Source: Streptomyces marokkonensis
GTDB taxonomy: Bacteria > Actinomycetota > Actinomycetes > Streptomycetales > Streptomycetaceae
Length of the DNA stretch: 64,000 nucleotides
Reading direction: 5' to 3'
Assembly (NCBI RefSeq): GCF_008312835.1
Contig: NZ_VSKS01000002.1
Coordinates: 496,001-560,000 of the forward strand
This document shows, in pieces, positions 16,748 through 26,465 of this stretch. The notes under the pieces are model-generated. The model ran no database searches. It worked only from the letters and a program-made list of their open reading frames with translations, and was not told the DNA's origin. The position numbers and the translations under genes were made by a program. The number at the start of each line of letters is the position of its first letter. Positions within the stretch are counted from its first letter, which is position 1.

Positions 16748-17815
16748 ATGTTCGAGGCCGTCGAGGAACTCGTCGCCGAGCACGCCGACCTGGAGAAGAA
16801 GCTCGCCGACCCGTCGGTCCACGCCGACCAGGCCAACGCGCGCAAGCTGAACAAGCGCTACGCCGAGCTCACCCCGATCGTCGCCACGTACCGCTCCTGG
16901 AAGCAGACCGGCGACGACATGGAGACCGCGCGCGAACTGGCCGCCGACGACCCAGACTTCGCCGCCGAGGTCAAGGATCTGGAGCGGCAGCGCGAGGAAC
17001 TCACCGAGAAGCTCCGCCTGCTTCTCGTCCCGCGCGACCCCAGCGACGACAAGGACGTCATCCTCGAGATCAAGGCGGGCGCGGGCGGCGACGAGTCCGC
17101 CCTGTTCGCCGGCGACCTGCTGCGCATGTACCTGCGCTACGCCGAGCGCGTCGGCTGGAAGACCGAGATCATCGACGCCACCGAGTCCGAGCTGGGCGGC
17201 TACAAGGACGTCCAGGTCGCCGTGAAGGCCCGCGGGCAGATCGAGCCGGGCCAGGGCGTGTGGGCGCGGCTGAAGTACGAGGGCGGCGTGCACCGCGTGC
17301 AGCGCGTGCCGGCCACCGAGTCCCAGGGGCGCATCCACACCTCCGCGGCGGGCGTCCTGGTGACCCCGGAGGCGGAGGAGGTCGACGTCGAGATCAACCC
17401 GAACGACCTGCGGATCGACGTCTACCGGTCCTCCGGGCCCGGCGGGCAGTCCGTCAACACCACCGACTCCGCCGTGCGCATCACGCACCTTCCGACCGGA
17501 GTTGTCGCCTCCTGCCAGAACGAGAAGAGCCAGCTGCAGAACAAGGAGCAGGCACTGCGTATCCTGCGCTCCAGGTTGCTCGCCATGGCACAGGAGGAGG
17601 CGGAGAGGGAGGCCGCCGACGCCCGGCGCAGCCAGGTCCGCACCGTCGACCGCTCCGAGAAGATCCGGACGTACAACTTCCCGGAGAACCGCATCTCGGA
17701 CCACCGCGTCGGCTTCAAGGCCTACAACCTGGACCAGGTCCTGGACGGCGACCTCGCCGCGGTGATCCAGGCCTGCGTCGACGCGGACTCGGCCGCCAAG
17801 CTCGCCGCCGCGTAA
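16748..17815 (+). CDS. prfA: peptide chain release factor 1
   Basis: 355 residues. Recognises UAA and UAG stop codons. The codon-reading PxT motif is in [12 protein letters not shown] (PAT about 183-185) and the peptidyl-hydrolysis GGQ in [14 protein letters not shown] (about 232-234). The GGQ glutamine is normally methylated by the next gene product, PrmC. ATG 16748 has AGGAG at 16738-16742. The gap to prmC is 27 bases; the two are co-transcribed. Confidence 0.97.
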   Translation: MFEAVEELVAEHADLEKKLADPSVHADQANARKLNKRYAELTPIVATYRSWKQTGDDMETARELAADDPDFAAEVKDLERQREELTEKLRLLLVPRDPSDDKDVILEIKAGAGGDESALFAGDLLRMYLRYAERVGWKTEIIDATESELGGYKDVQVAVKARGQIEPGQGVWARLKYEGGVHRVQRVPATESQGRIHTSAAGVLVTPEAEEVDVEINPNDLRIDVYRSSGPGGQSVNTTDSAVRITHLPTGVVASCQNEKSQLQNKEQALRILRSRLLAMAQEEAEREAADARRSQVRTVDRSEKIRTYNFPENRISDHRVGFKAYNLDQVLDGDLAAVIQACVDADSAAKLAAA

Positions 17816-17842
17816 GCCCCCGAAAGACAGTCCGGAGGACCA

Positions 17843-18688
17843 GTGAACCTGCTGCTCGCCGAGGTGGCCCAGGCCACCCAGCGGCTCGCCGACGCGGGCG
17901 TGCCCTCGCCGCGCACCGACGCGGAGGAGCTCGCCGCGTTCGTGCACGGCGTCAAGCGCGGCGAGCTGCACAGTGTGAAGGACTCCGACTTCGACGCCCG
18001 GTACTGGGAGGTCATCGCCCGCCGCGAGGCCCGCGAGCCGCTCCAGCACATCACCGGGCGGGCGTACTTCCGCTACCTGGAGCTCCAGGTCGGTCCCGGG
18101 GTGTTCGTACCGCGCCCCGAGACCGAGTCGGTGGTCGGCTGGGCGATAGACGCCGTCCGCGCGATGGACGTCGTCGAGCCGTGCATCGTCGACCTGTGCA
18201 CCGGCTCGGGCGCCATCGCGCTCGCCCTCGCGCAGGAGGTCCCGCGCTCCCGCGTGTACGCCGTGGAGCTGTCCGAGGACGCCCTGCGGTGGACCCGCAA
18301 GAACGTGGAGGGGTCCAGGGTCGAGCTGCGCCAGGGAGACGCCCTGACGGCCTTCCCGGACCTCGACGGCCAGGTCGACCTGGTCGTCTCCAACCCCCCG
18401 TACATCCCGCTCACCGAATGGGAGTACGTCGCGCCGGAGGCCCGCGACTACGACCCCGAGCTGGCGCTGTTCTCCGGTGAGGACGGCCTCGACCTGATCC
18501 GCGGCCTGGAGCGCACCGCGCACCGGCTGCTGCGTCCCGGCGGGGTGGTCGTCGTGGAGCACGCCGACACCCAGGGCGGCCAGGTGCCGTGGATCTTCGC
18601 CGAGGACCGCGGCTGGACCGACGCCGCCGACCACCCCGACCTGAACAACCGCCCGCGGTTCGCCACCGCCCGCAAGGCACTGCCGTGA
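17843..18688 (+). CDS. prmC: release factor glutamine methyltransferase
   Basis: 281 residues. SAM-dependent N5-glutamine methylation of release factors. Contains an N-terminal helical domain (about 1-80), the SAM-binding loop VDLCTGSGAIALALA (about 115-129) and the substrate motif NPPYIP (about 184-189). GTG/ATG choice: the start at 17843 (GTG) follows GGAGGA at 17832-17837. Its TGA overlaps a GTG (18685), but the better start for the next gene lies 54 bases further on. Confidence 0.95.
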   Translation: MNLLLAEVAQATQRLADAGVPSPRTDAEELAAFVHGVKRGELHSVKDSDFDARYWEVIARREAREPLQHITGRAYFRYLELQVGPGVFVPRPETESVVGWAIDAVRAMDVVEPCIVDLCTGSGAIALALAQEVPRSRVYAVELSEDALRWTRKNVEGSRVELRQGDALTAFPDLDGQVDLVVSNPPYIPLTEWEYVAPEARDYDPELALFSGEDGLDLIRGLERTAHRLLRPGGVVVVEHADTQGGQVPWIFAEDRGWTDAADHPDLNNRPRFATARKALP

Positions 18689-18741
18689 GCACCCGGCATA
18701 CTTCGACCCCCCAGCAGCACGTGTACGAGGAGGCCCGCCAG

Positions 18742-19389
18742 ATGGCTCGGCGATACGACACCAACGACGCGACCGACCGCGCGACCGGTCTGCGCGAGGC
18801 CGCGTCCGCCGTCCGCCGGGGCGAGCTCGTGGTGCTGCCGACGGACACGGTGTACGGCATCGGCGCCGACGCGTTCACCTCGGAGGCCGTCGCCGATCTG
18901 CTGGAGGCCAAGGGCCGGGGCCGCAACATGCCCACCCCCGTCCTCATCGGCTCCCCGAACACCCTGCACGGACTGGTCACCGACTTCTCCGAGAAGGCCT
19001 GGGAACTGGTCGACGCCTTCTGGCCGGGCGCGCTGACGCTGGTCGCCAGGCACCAGCCGTCCCTCCAGTGGGACCTCGGGGACACCCGGGGCACGGTGGC
19101 CGTGCGGATGCCGCTGCACCCGGTCGCGATCGAACTGCTCACCGAGGTCGGCCCGATGGCCGTGTCCTCGGCCAACCTGACCGGTCACCCGGCACCCGAG
19201 GACTGCGACGCCGCGCAGGAGATGCTCGGCGACTCCGTCTCCGTGTACCTGGACGGCGGGCCCACCCCGGGCAACGTGCCCTCCTCCATCGTCGACGTCA
19301 CGGGGCCCGTGCCGGTGCTGCTGCGCGAGGGCGCGCTCTCGCCGGACGAACTGCGCAAGGTGGTACCCGACCTCGAGGTGGCGAATTGA
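18742..19389 (+). CDS. Sua5/YciO/YwlC-type threonylcarbamoyl-AMP synthase
   Basis: 215 residues with the full YrdC fold: RRGELVVLPTDTVYGIGADA (about 24-43), KGRGRNMPTPVLIG (about 57-70), FWPGALTLV (about 91-99), RMPLHP (about 119-124) and SSANLTGHPAP (about 139-149). It makes threonylcarbamoyl-AMP from threonine, bicarbonate and ATP for the t6A37 modification of ANN-reading tRNAs. The short form without the Sua5 C-terminal domain is usual in Streptomyces. ATG 18742 has GAGGAGG (18727-18733). An alternative start is GTG 18685 overlapping the prmC stop, which would add 19 residues. Confidence 0.9.
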   Translation: MARRYDTNDATDRATGLREAASAVRRGELVVLPTDTVYGIGADAFTSEAVADLLEAKGRGRNMPTPVLIGSPNTLHGLVTDFSEKAWELVDAFWPGALTLVARHQPSLQWDLGDTRGTVAVRMPLHPVAIELLTEVGPMAVSSANLTGHPAPEDCDAAQEMLGDSVSVYLDGGPTPGNVPSSIVDVTGPVPVLLREGALSPDELRKVVPDLEVAN

Positions 19390-20063
19390 CGGCCCCTGAG
19401 GCGGGGCGTGGCATAGGCAACGGGGAATCCAGCGCGGAGATCACGACGACCTTCGGGTTTCCGCGCGACACCTTCCGCATCCTCCACGTCAGTACCGGAA
19501 ACGTGTGCCGCTCGCCCATCACCGAGCGGCTGACCCGGCATTTCGTGAGCCAGCGGCTGGGCGTCCTGGGCGGCGGGCTCATCGTGGAGAGCGCGGGCAC
19601 GTGGGGGCACGAGGGCGCGGCGATGGAGGCGCACGCGGAGACCGTGCTGGCGGAGTTCGGCGCGGACGCGTCCGGGTTCGTGGGGCGCGAGCTGCTGGAC
19701 GATCACGTGATCCGGGCGGACCTGGTGCTGACGGCCACGCGGGACCACCGGGCGCAGGTCATCTCCATGGGGCATTCGGCCGGGTTGCGGACCTTCACGC
19801 TGAAGGAGTTCACCCGGCTGGTCAACGCCATCGATCCGGCGACGCTGCCGCCGCTGGACGAGGGGCTGGTGATGCGTGCCCGGGCGCTGGTGCGCGCCGC
19901 CGCGGCCCTGCGCGGGTGGCTGCTGGCACCCACGGCCGAGGCGGACGAGGTGTACGACCCGTACGGGGCGCCGTTGACGTTCTTCCGGTCCATCGGGGAC
20001 GAGATACACCAGGCGCTGGATCCCGTGGTGACGGCGCTGACCGGGGTGCCCGCGCGGGCGTAG
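19386..20063 (+). CDS. low-molecular-weight phosphatase-like protein lacking the nucleophilic Cys
   Basis: 225 residues. From about residue 30 it has the fold signature of low-molecular-weight protein tyrosine phosphatases, with P-loop VSTGNVCRSPITER (about 35-48) and a DPYG motif near the C terminus (about 197-200) that would hold the general-acid Asp. The catalytic nucleophile of the family is the Cys two residues after the strand (VCxGNxCRS); here that position is Ser36, with only Cys41 and Arg42 kept. The enzyme is therefore probably not a classical phosphatase. TTG 19386 overlaps the previous stop in TTGA, so translation is coupled with the Sua5-type gene. The start could also be further in. 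Confidence 0.75.
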   Translation: MTAPEAGRGIGNGESSAEITTTFGFPRDTFRILHVSTGNVCRSPITERLTRHFVSQRLGVLGGGLIVESAGTWGHEGAAMEAHAETVLAEFGADASGFVGRELLDDHVIRADLVLTATRDHRAQVISMGHSAGLRTFTLKEFTRLVNAIDPATLPPLDEGLVMRARALVRAAAALRGWLLAPTAEADEVYDPYGAPLTFFRSIGDEIHQALDPVVTALTGVPARA

Positions 20064-20197
20064 GCGGGTGCCGGGGCCGGTGCAGGACCTCAGGCGTCGT
20101 TCCGCCGTACCGCGCACAGGGGCGTAAGAACTCGGGCGTTGCCGGCTGGTCCGGCCTACATTGGGCGTACGTCAGTGTCGACGTCCGGGAGCGGATC

Positions 20198-21436
20198 ATG
20201 ACGGTCAGCCATGCCCTCGAGGCCGATGTCCTGCGGCGGCAGGATCCCGAGCTCGCCGATGTGCTGCTCGGGGAGCGTGAGCGGCAGTCGTCCAAGCTCC
20301 AGCTGATCGCCGCCGAGAACTTCACGTCGCCGGCCGTGCTGGCCGCCCTCGGCTCACCGCTCGCCAACAAGTACGCCGAGGGCTACCCCGGCAACCGGCA
20401 CCACGGCGGCTGCGAGATCGTCGACGTCGCCGAGCGCCTCGCCGTGGAGCGGGCGAAGGCGCTGTTCGGCGCGGAACACGCCAATGTGCAGGCGCATTCC
20501 GGCTCCTCCGCCGTGCTCGCCGCGTACGCCGCCCTGCTGCGCCCCGGTGACACCGTCCTCGCCCTCGGGCTGCCCTACGGCGGTCACCTCACCCACGGCT
20601 CGCCCGCCAACTTCTCCGGCCGCTGGTTCGACTTCGTCGGCTACGGCGTGGACGCGGAGAGCGGCCTCATCGACCACGAGCAGGTCCGCACCCTCGCCCG
20701 TACGCGCCGCCCCAAGGCGATCGTGTGCGGTTCCATCGCCTATCCCCGACACATCGACTACGCCTTCTTCCGCGAGGTCGCCGACGAGGCCGGTGCCCAT
20801 CTCATCGCGGACGCCGCGCATCCCATGGGGCTGGTCGCCGGGGGAGTGGCGCCCAGTCCGGTGCCGTACGCGGACATCGTGTGCGCGACGACGGACAAGG
20901 TGCTGCGGGGTCCGCGCGGCGGGATGATCCTGTGCGGCGGCGAGCTGGCCGAGCGCGTCGACCGGGCCGTGTTCCCCTTCACGCAGGGCGGTGCGCAGAT
21001 GCACACCATCGCGGCCAAGGCGGTCGCGTTCGGGGAGGCGGCGACGCCGGCGTTCGCGGCGTACGCGCACCAGGTGGTCGCCAACGCCCGGGCGCTGGCC
21101 GCCGCGCTGGCCGCGGAGGGGCTGATCGTCACCACCGGCGGCACGGACACCCATCTGATCATCGCCGACCCGGCCCCGCTCGGGGTCGACGGGCGCACCG
21201 CGCGCGGCCGGCTGGCGGCGGCGGGCATCGTCCTCGACTGCTGTGCGCTTCCGCACGACGACGGCCGCGGGCTGCGGCTGGGCACGGCGGCGGTGACGAC
21301 GCAGGGCATGGGCGCACGGGAGATGAGGTTCGTCGCGGGGCTGCTGGCGAGCGTGCTGCGGGGAGGGACGGAGACCGCGCGGGCCCGGGAGGACGTACGG
21401 GAACTGGCGGCGGCGTTCCCTCCGTACCCGCGCTGA
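20198..21436 (+). CDS. divergent serine hydroxymethyltransferase paralogue
   Basis: 412 residues, aligned throughout with GlyA: IAAENFTSPAVLAALGSPLANKYAEGYPG (about 37-65), DAAH (205-208) and PLP Lys234 in ATTDKVLRGPRGG. Several active-site positions differ from standard GlyA: the THKT lysine motif is TDKV (His to Asp beside the lysine) and the KRYYGG loop reads NRHHGG, changing the second catalytic Tyr. It may use another substrate or be a second, slower glycine/serine enzyme; a normal GlyA should exist elsewhere. ATG 20198 has CGGGAG upstream. Confident in family, less in reaction. Confidence 0.8.
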   Translation: MTVSHALEADVLRRQDPELADVLLGERERQSSKLQLIAAENFTSPAVLAALGSPLANKYAEGYPGNRHHGGCEIVDVAERLAVERAKALFGAEHANVQAHSGSSAVLAAYAALLRPGDTVLALGLPYGGHLTHGSPANFSGRWFDFVGYGVDAESGLIDHEQVRTLARTRRPKAIVCGSIAYPRHIDYAFFREVADEAGAHLIADAAHPMGLVAGGVAPSPVPYADIVCATTDKVLRGPRGGMILCGGELAERVDRAVFPFTQGGAQMHTIAAKAVAFGEAATPAFAAYAHQVVANARALAAALAAEGLIVTTGGTDTHLIIADPAPLGVDGRTARGRLAAAGIVLDCCALPHDDGRGLRLGTAAVTTQGMGAREMRFVAGLLASVLRGGTETARAREDVRELAAAFPPYPR

Positions 21437-21573
21437 CGCGGCCCCGGCGCGGGCAGGCGCACCGGTGTACAGCCACGCGTGCAACCATCGTCGCTACCCG
21501 GAAGTCCCCACTCGTATGCGCGCCTCGCTAGGGTGTGGGGCTGTGATGGCCAGCGAGACCTGTGGGGAAGCCC

Positions 21574-22905
21574 GTGCGTGAATACCTGCTGACGCTCTGC
21601 ATCACGGCCGCGGTGACGTACCTGCTGACAGGGCCGGTACGGAAGTTCGCGATCGTGGCCGGGGCGATGCCGGAGATCCGGGCGCGTGACGTGCACCGGG
21701 AACCCACTCCGCGGCTCGGCGGTATCGCGATGTTCTTCGGGCTGTGCGCGGGTCTGCTGGTCGCCGATCACCTCACCAATCTCAACCAGCTCTTCGAGAA
21801 GTCCAACGAGCCGCGGGCGCTGCTCTCCGGGGCGGCGCTGATCTGGCTGATCGGTGTGCTGGACGACAAGTTCGAGATCGACGCCCTGATCAAGCTGGGC
21901 GGCCAGATGATCGCCGCCGGCGTGATGGTCATGCAGGGTCTGACGATCCTGTGGCTGCCGATCCCGGGCGTCGGTTCGGTCGCGCTCACCCAGTGGCAGG
22001 GCACGCTGCTCACGGTGGCGCTGGTCGTGATCACCATCAACGCGGTCAACTTCGTGGACGGCCTGGACGGCCTCGCGGCCGGCATGGTGTGCATCGCGGC
22101 GGCGGCGTTCTTCCTGTACGCCTACCGCATCTGGTACTCGTACGGCATCGAGGCGGCCGCTCCGGCGACCCTGTTCTCGGCGATCCTGATGGGCATGTGC
22201 CTGGGCTTCCTGCCGCACAACATGCATCCCGCGCGGATCTTCATGGGAGACTCCGGCTCCATGCTCATCGGCCTGGTGCTCGCCGCCGGCGCGATCTCCG
22301 TCACCGGGCAGGTCGACCCGGACGCGCTGAAGCTGTTCGCCGGTTCGGAGAAGGAGGCGGTGCACCAGACGGTGCCGGTGTACATCCCGCTGCTGCTGCC
22401 GCTGACCATCATCGCGGTGCCGGCCGCCGACCTGATCCTGGCGATCGTGCGGCGCACCTGGCGCGGCCAGTCGCCGTTCGCGGCGGACCGGGGCCACCTG
22501 CACCACCGGCTGCTGGAGATCGGCCACTCGCACAGCCGGGCGGTGCTGATCATGTACTTCTGGTCGGCGCTGATCGCCTTCGGCGCGCTCACGTACTCCG
22601 TGAACTCGGCGTCGATGTGGATCGTGCTGAGCGTGGTGATCCTCTCCACGATCGGTCTCGTCCTGCTCCTGCTGCCCCGCTTCACCCCACGCGCCCCGCG
22701 CTGGGCGGAGGCCGTCGTGCCTCCGCGCTACCGCCGCCGCCGGGCCTCGCCCGCCGCTCAGGACGCGTCGGCCGCGGAGGCGAGCGAGTCGTCCGGGGAA
22801 GCACCCGAGGAGCGCACCCCGGTGGCCGCGGGTGTCTCCGGCGTCAACGGAGCGACCGCCGTCGGCTCCCGCGCACGCCTGGGCGACCGGTCACGGTCAA
22901 GGTAA
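21574..22905 (+). CDS. WecA/MraY-type undecaprenyl-phosphate sugar-1-phosphate transferase
   Basis: 443 residues, about eleven membrane spans. Family motifs: VLDDKFEID (about 96-104), NFVDGLDGLAAG (about 157-168), RIFMGDSGSM (about 220-229) and DRGHLHHRLLEIGHS (about 303-317), which holds the HxHH sugar-nucleotide motif of WecA/TagO enzymes. It transfers GlcNAc-1-phosphate or a similar group to undecaprenyl phosphate to start wall glycopolymer synthesis. The C-terminal 60 residues are Ala/Glu/Ser-rich, cytoplasmic and variable. GTG 21574 has GGGGAAG at 21563-21569. It is consistently located just before the ATP synthase operon in Streptomyces. Confidence 0.9.
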   Translation: MREYLLTLCITAAVTYLLTGPVRKFAIVAGAMPEIRARDVHREPTPRLGGIAMFFGLCAGLLVADHLTNLNQLFEKSNEPRALLSGAALIWLIGVLDDKFEIDALIKLGGQMIAAGVMVMQGLTILWLPIPGVGSVALTQWQGTLLTVALVVITINAVNFVDGLDGLAAGMVCIAAAAFFLYAYRIWYSYGIEAAAPATLFSAILMGMCLGFLPHNMHPARIFMGDSGSMLIGLVLAAGAISVTGQVDPDALKLFAGSEKEAVHQTVPVYIPLLLPLTIIAVPAADLILAIVRRTWRGQSPFAADRGHLHHRLLEIGHSHSRAVLIMYFWSALIAFGALTYSVNSASMWIVLSVVILSTIGLVLLLLPRFTPRAPRWAEAVVPPRYRRRRASPAAQDASAAEASESSGEAPEERTPVAAGVSGVNGATAVGSRARLGDRSRSR

Positions 22906-23216
22906 GAATCCGGCTAGAGCATTGCCAAGTCGTGGGGCCCCGATGGGGCGGTGTTGGGGGTGCGAAGCGTCCAATAGCAGACATACCGGCTCGGTTTTCG
23001 CTCAGACGCGCGGAATCACTCTCATGTGTGACGGCGGGCACACCTGACAGGTAAAGACTGCATCAAATAGTTTGTGATACCGTTCACGAGAACCCCGGAT
23101 AGAGCCGAAGGACCGCAGTGCGACGGTTCATTGGCGCGAGGAATCGACACTCGGCCCGGGGGTCTACGCTCGTCCATGACGACACCCTGCCCCCTGTGAA
23201 AAGCGGAGTTGCCGCC
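22906..23216 (+). promoter_or_regulatory. upstream region of the atp operon
   Basis: About 310 bases without a gene. The AT-richer part (23050-23090) should contain the atp promoter, since no other such patch exists before atpI. I could not find a -35/-10 pair with correct spacing and so give no precise promoter. Confidence 0.35.
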
Positions 23217-23654
23217 ATGCCGTCCAATGACGTCCGGATCCTGGCCCAGGCCGCCGTGCCCACGGCTGCCGCCGGCGGTGTCGCCGCCGTCGTCAGCGCG
23301 CTGGTCGCCGGTGGCAAGGGCGCGATCGGGGCGCTCGTCGCGACCGTGGTGGTGATCCTCTTCATGGGGATCGGCCTCTACGTACTGCAGCGCACTGCCA
23401 AATCGCTTCCGCACCTGTTCCAGGCCATGGGTCTGATGCTGTACGCGGCGCAGATCCTGCTGCTGTTCGTCTTTGTCGCGGTGTTCCGGGACACGACGTT
23501 GTTCCACCCCAAGGCCTTCGCCCTCACGCTCGTCGGCACCACGCTCGTGTGGATCGCCGCACAGACGCGCGCCCACATGAAATCCAAGATCCTCTACGTC
23601 GAGCCCGAGTCGACGACGGGCAACAGGCCCGGAAACTCGGGGCATTCGTCGTGA
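23217..23654 (+). CDS. atpI: ATP synthase protein I
   Basis: 145 residues with four membrane segments (about 12-31, 36-55, 72-93 and 98-116). Position directly ahead of atpB and general layout match the weakly conserved AtpI, which helps c-ring assembly or acts as an ion carrier chaperone. ATG 23217 has GCGGAG at 23203-23208; an upstream in-frame GTG (23196) is possible but lacks a ribosome site. A 225-base spacer separates it from atpB. Confidence 0.82.
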   Translation: MPSNDVRILAQAAVPTAAAGGVAAVVSALVAGGKGAIGALVATVVVILFMGIGLYVLQRTAKSLPHLFQAMGLMLYAAQILLLFVFVAVFRDTTLFHPKAFALTLVGTTLVWIAAQTRAHMKSKILYVEPESTTGNRPGNSGHSS

Positions 23655-23879
23655 GGGGTAGGCCCGGGATAAAGAGGCTTGGGAACTCCTGCTATCGTCC
23701 GGTGCCAACTGCGGCATCGCGGGCGCGGGCATCCGAGCTGACGCCTGTTCAATCGCGAGGCGAGATGCCCCCCAGCCGCCCCCACATCCGTAACACCAGT
23801 CCCGTGCCGAACCGCGGCCGAGCGCCGCGCCGACACCACGAGGTTGCCGTACCTATGCGCCACGATGAAGGAGCCCGCG

Positions 23880-24704
23880 GTGAGTGCTGACCCGACGCAG
23901 GTGCTCGCCTTCGAGACCGACTGCCACCTCTTCGACGGTTGTGGCTTCCCGGCTCCGGGCCTGCACTCGTTCCTCTTCGAGCCGCTCTGGGGCGACGCAG
24001 ACGGCAACGGCCTGTACTTCAACAAGCCGATGCTGCTCGCGCTGCTCGGTTCCATCATCATCGTGGGCTTCTTCTGGGCCGCTTTCGCCAGGCCGAAGAT
24101 CGTCCCCGGCAAGCTCCAGATGATCGCCGAGGCCGGCTACGACTTCGTCCGCCGCGGCATCGTCTACGAGACGATCGGCAAGAAGGAGGGCGAGAAGTAC
24201 GTCCCGCTCGCCGTCGCCCTCTTCTTCTTCATCTGGATGATGAACCTCTGGTCGATCATCCCGGTCGCCCAGTTCCCGGTGACGTCGATCATCGCCTACC
24301 CGATGATCCTCGCGCTCATCGTCTACATCACCTGGGTCGCCCTGACGTTCAAGAGGCACGGGTTCGTCGGCTTCTTCAAGAACGTGACGGGCTACGACAA
24401 GACGCTCGGCCCGGTGCTGCCGCTCTCGATGACCATCGAGTTCTTCTCGAACCTGCTGGTCCGCCCGTTCACGCACGCCGTCCGGCTCTTCGCGAACATG
24501 TTCGCCGGCCACACGCTGCTGCTGCTCTTCACGATCGCCGCCTGGTACATGCTGAACGGCATCGGCATCGCCTACTCCGGCGTCTCGTTCGTGATGGTCA
24601 TCATCATGACCGCCTTCGAGCTCTTCATCCAGGCTGTCCAGGCGTACGTGTTCGTGCTTCTGACCTGCAGCTACATCCAGGGCGCGCTCGCCGAACACCA
24701 CTGA
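23880..24704 (+). CDS. atpB: ATP synthase F0 subunit a
   Basis: 274 residues, membrane-embedded stator of the proton channel. Five to six hydrophobic segments; the essential Arg is about residue 202 in HAVRLFANMFAGH, and the final helix FELFIQAVQAYVFVLL carries the conserved Glu/Gln pair. The start is GTG 23880 with AAGGAG at 23868-23873; the longer form from 23844 would include the ribosome site itself. First gene of the atpBEFHAGDC order. Confidence 0.97.
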   Translation: MSADPTQVLAFETDCHLFDGCGFPAPGLHSFLFEPLWGDADGNGLYFNKPMLLALLGSIIIVGFFWAAFARPKIVPGKLQMIAEAGYDFVRRGIVYETIGKKEGEKYVPLAVALFFFIWMMNLWSIIPVAQFPVTSIIAYPMILALIVYITWVALTFKRHGFVGFFKNVTGYDKTLGPVLPLSMTIEFFSNLLVRPFTHAVRLFANMFAGHTLLLLFTIAAWYMLNGIGIAYSGVSFVMVIIMTAFELFIQAVQAYVFVLLTCSYIQGALAEHH

Positions 24705-24759
24705 GCCCTCCCGCCCCGCTCCCGCAATCGTCCGGTGGCCAACCCCCACCGGTCCGTAA

Positions 24760-24999
<240 letters not shown>

Positions 25000-25040
25000 G
25001 ACGAGCCCGACGACCGACCCTTTCGACGAAAGGCACTGAT

Positions 25041-25592
25041 GTGAACTCCGCCCTGGTTTTCCTGGCGGCTGAGGGTGAGAAGGAGAATCCCCTCATTCCG
25101 CCGTGGCCGGAAGTTGTCATCGGCCTCATCGCTTTCGTCATCGTCTTCGGGTTCCTCGCCAAGAAGCTCCTCCCGACCATCAACAAGGTCCTGGAAGAGC
25201 GTCGCGAGGCCATCGAAGGCGGTATCGAGAAGGCCGAGGCCGCGCAGACCGAGGCCCAGAGCGTCCTGGAGCAGTACAAGGCCCAGCTCGCCGAAGCCCG
25301 GCACGAGGCCGCGCGTCTGCGCCAGGAGGCGCAGGAGCAGGGTGCCGCGCTCATCGCCGAGATGCGGGCCGAGGGCCAGCGGCAGCGCGAGGAGATCGTC
25401 GCCGCCGGTCACGCGCAGATCGAGGCCGACCGCAAGGCCGCCGCGTCCGCGCTGCGCCAGGACGTCGGCAAGCTCGCCACCGACCTGGCCGGCAAGCTCG
25501 TCGGCGAGTCCCTCGAGGACCACGCCAGGCAGAGCCGCGTGATCGACCGCTTCCTCGACGAGCTCGACCAGAAGGCCGAGGCCGCACGATGA
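25041..25592 (+). CDS. atpF: ATP synthase F0 subunit b
   Basis: 183 residues: one N-terminal membrane helix (about 22-43, PEVVIGLIAFVIVFGFLAKK) and a long charged helix rich in Glu, Ala, Gln and Arg that forms the peripheral stalk dimer. GTG 25041 follows GAAAGG at 25028-25033. It overlaps atpH by 4 bases (ATGA). Confidence 0.96.
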   Translation: MNSALVFLAAEGEKENPLIPPWPEVVIGLIAFVIVFGFLAKKLLPTINKVLEERREAIEGGIEKAEAAQTEAQSVLEQYKAQLAEARHEAARLRQEAQEQGAALIAEMRAEGQRQREEIVAAGHAQIEADRKAAASALRQDVGKLATDLAGKLVGESLEDHARQSRVIDRFLDELDQKAEAAR

Positions 25593-26404
25593 ACGGAGCG
25601 AGCCGCGAGGCCCTGGCAGCCGCACGTGAGCGTCTCGACGCGCTGACGGACTCCACGTCCGTGGACGCCGGCTCGCTCGCCGGTGAGCTGGCCGCCGTCA
25701 CCGCGCTGCTCGACCGCGAGGTGTCGCTGCGTCGGGTCCTCACCGACCCGGCGCAGGCCGGTGAGGCCAAGGCCGACCTGGCCCGGCGCCTGCTCGGCTC
25801 GCAGGTCAGCGGCCCCGCCGCGGACCTGGTGTCCGGCATGGTGCGCTCCCGCTGGTCGCAGTCCCGCGACCTGGTGGACGCGCTGGAGCAGCTGGCGGAC
25901 ATCGCCGACCTCACCACCGCCCAGCGGGCGGGCGCACTCGACGACGTCGAGGACGAGCTGTTCCGGTTCGCCCGGATCGTCTCCTCCAACACGGAGCTGC
26001 GTGCCGCGCTGACCAGCCGGAGCGCCTCCGTCTCCGCCAAGGGCGAGCTGCTGCGCAGCCTGCTCGGAGGCAGGGCGAACGCGGCCACCGAGCGCCTGGT
26101 GACGCGTCTTGTGACCGCGCCGCGGGGACGTAGCCTGGAGTCGGGACTGGAGTCCCTGTCCAAGCTCGCCGCCGAGCGCCGGGACCGCATGGTGGCCGTC
26201 GTCACCTCCGCGGTGCCGCTGAGCGACCAGCAGAAGCAGCGCCTGGGCGACGCCCTCGCGAAGCTCTACGGCCGCCGGATGCACCTCAACCTCGACGTCG
26301 ACCCCGCGGTCGTCGGCGGGATCCGGGTGCAGGTCGGTGACGAGGTCATCAACGGCTCCCTGGCGGACCGGCTCGAGGACGCGAGCCGCCGGCTGGCGAG
26401 CTGA
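25589..26404 (+). CDS. atpH: ATP synthase F1 subunit delta
   Basis: 271 residues, clearly longer than the ~180 of most bacteria because of an N-terminal extension (about 1-90) typical of actinobacteria. The C-terminal OSCP-type half carries VTSAVPLSDQQKQRLGDALAKLYGRRMHLNLDVDPAVVGGIRVQVGDEVINGS. It links the b stalk to the alpha3beta3 head. ATG 25589 overlaps the atpF stop. A hairpin-containing spacer follows. Confidence 0.95.
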   Translation: MNGASREALAAARERLDALTDSTSVDAGSLAGELAAVTALLDREVSLRRVLTDPAQAGEAKADLARRLLGSQVSGPAADLVSGMVRSRWSQSRDLVDALEQLADIADLTTAQRAGALDDVEDELFRFARIVSSNTELRAALTSRSASVSAKGELLRSLLGGRANAATERLVTRLVTAPRGRSLESGLESLSKLAAERRDRMVAVVTSAVPLSDQQKQRLGDALAKLYGRRMHLNLDVDPAVVGGIRVQVGDEVINGSLADRLEDASRRLAS

Positions 26405-26465
26405 GCAGCACATTCTGAATAGGCAGTACGTACTTACGGCCCTGGTTGGGCCGTGCAGAGGATTC

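Noticed and set aside
19505-20197. Long in-frame N-terminal extension of the GlyA-like protein
   Set aside because: It runs through the phosphatase-like gene in another frame; the real start is ATG 20198 with a ribosome site.
23050-23110. Vegetative promoter for the atp operon
   Set aside because: GATAC and TAGAGC hexamers are present, but no -35 lies at 16-19 bases; not good enough to place a promoter.
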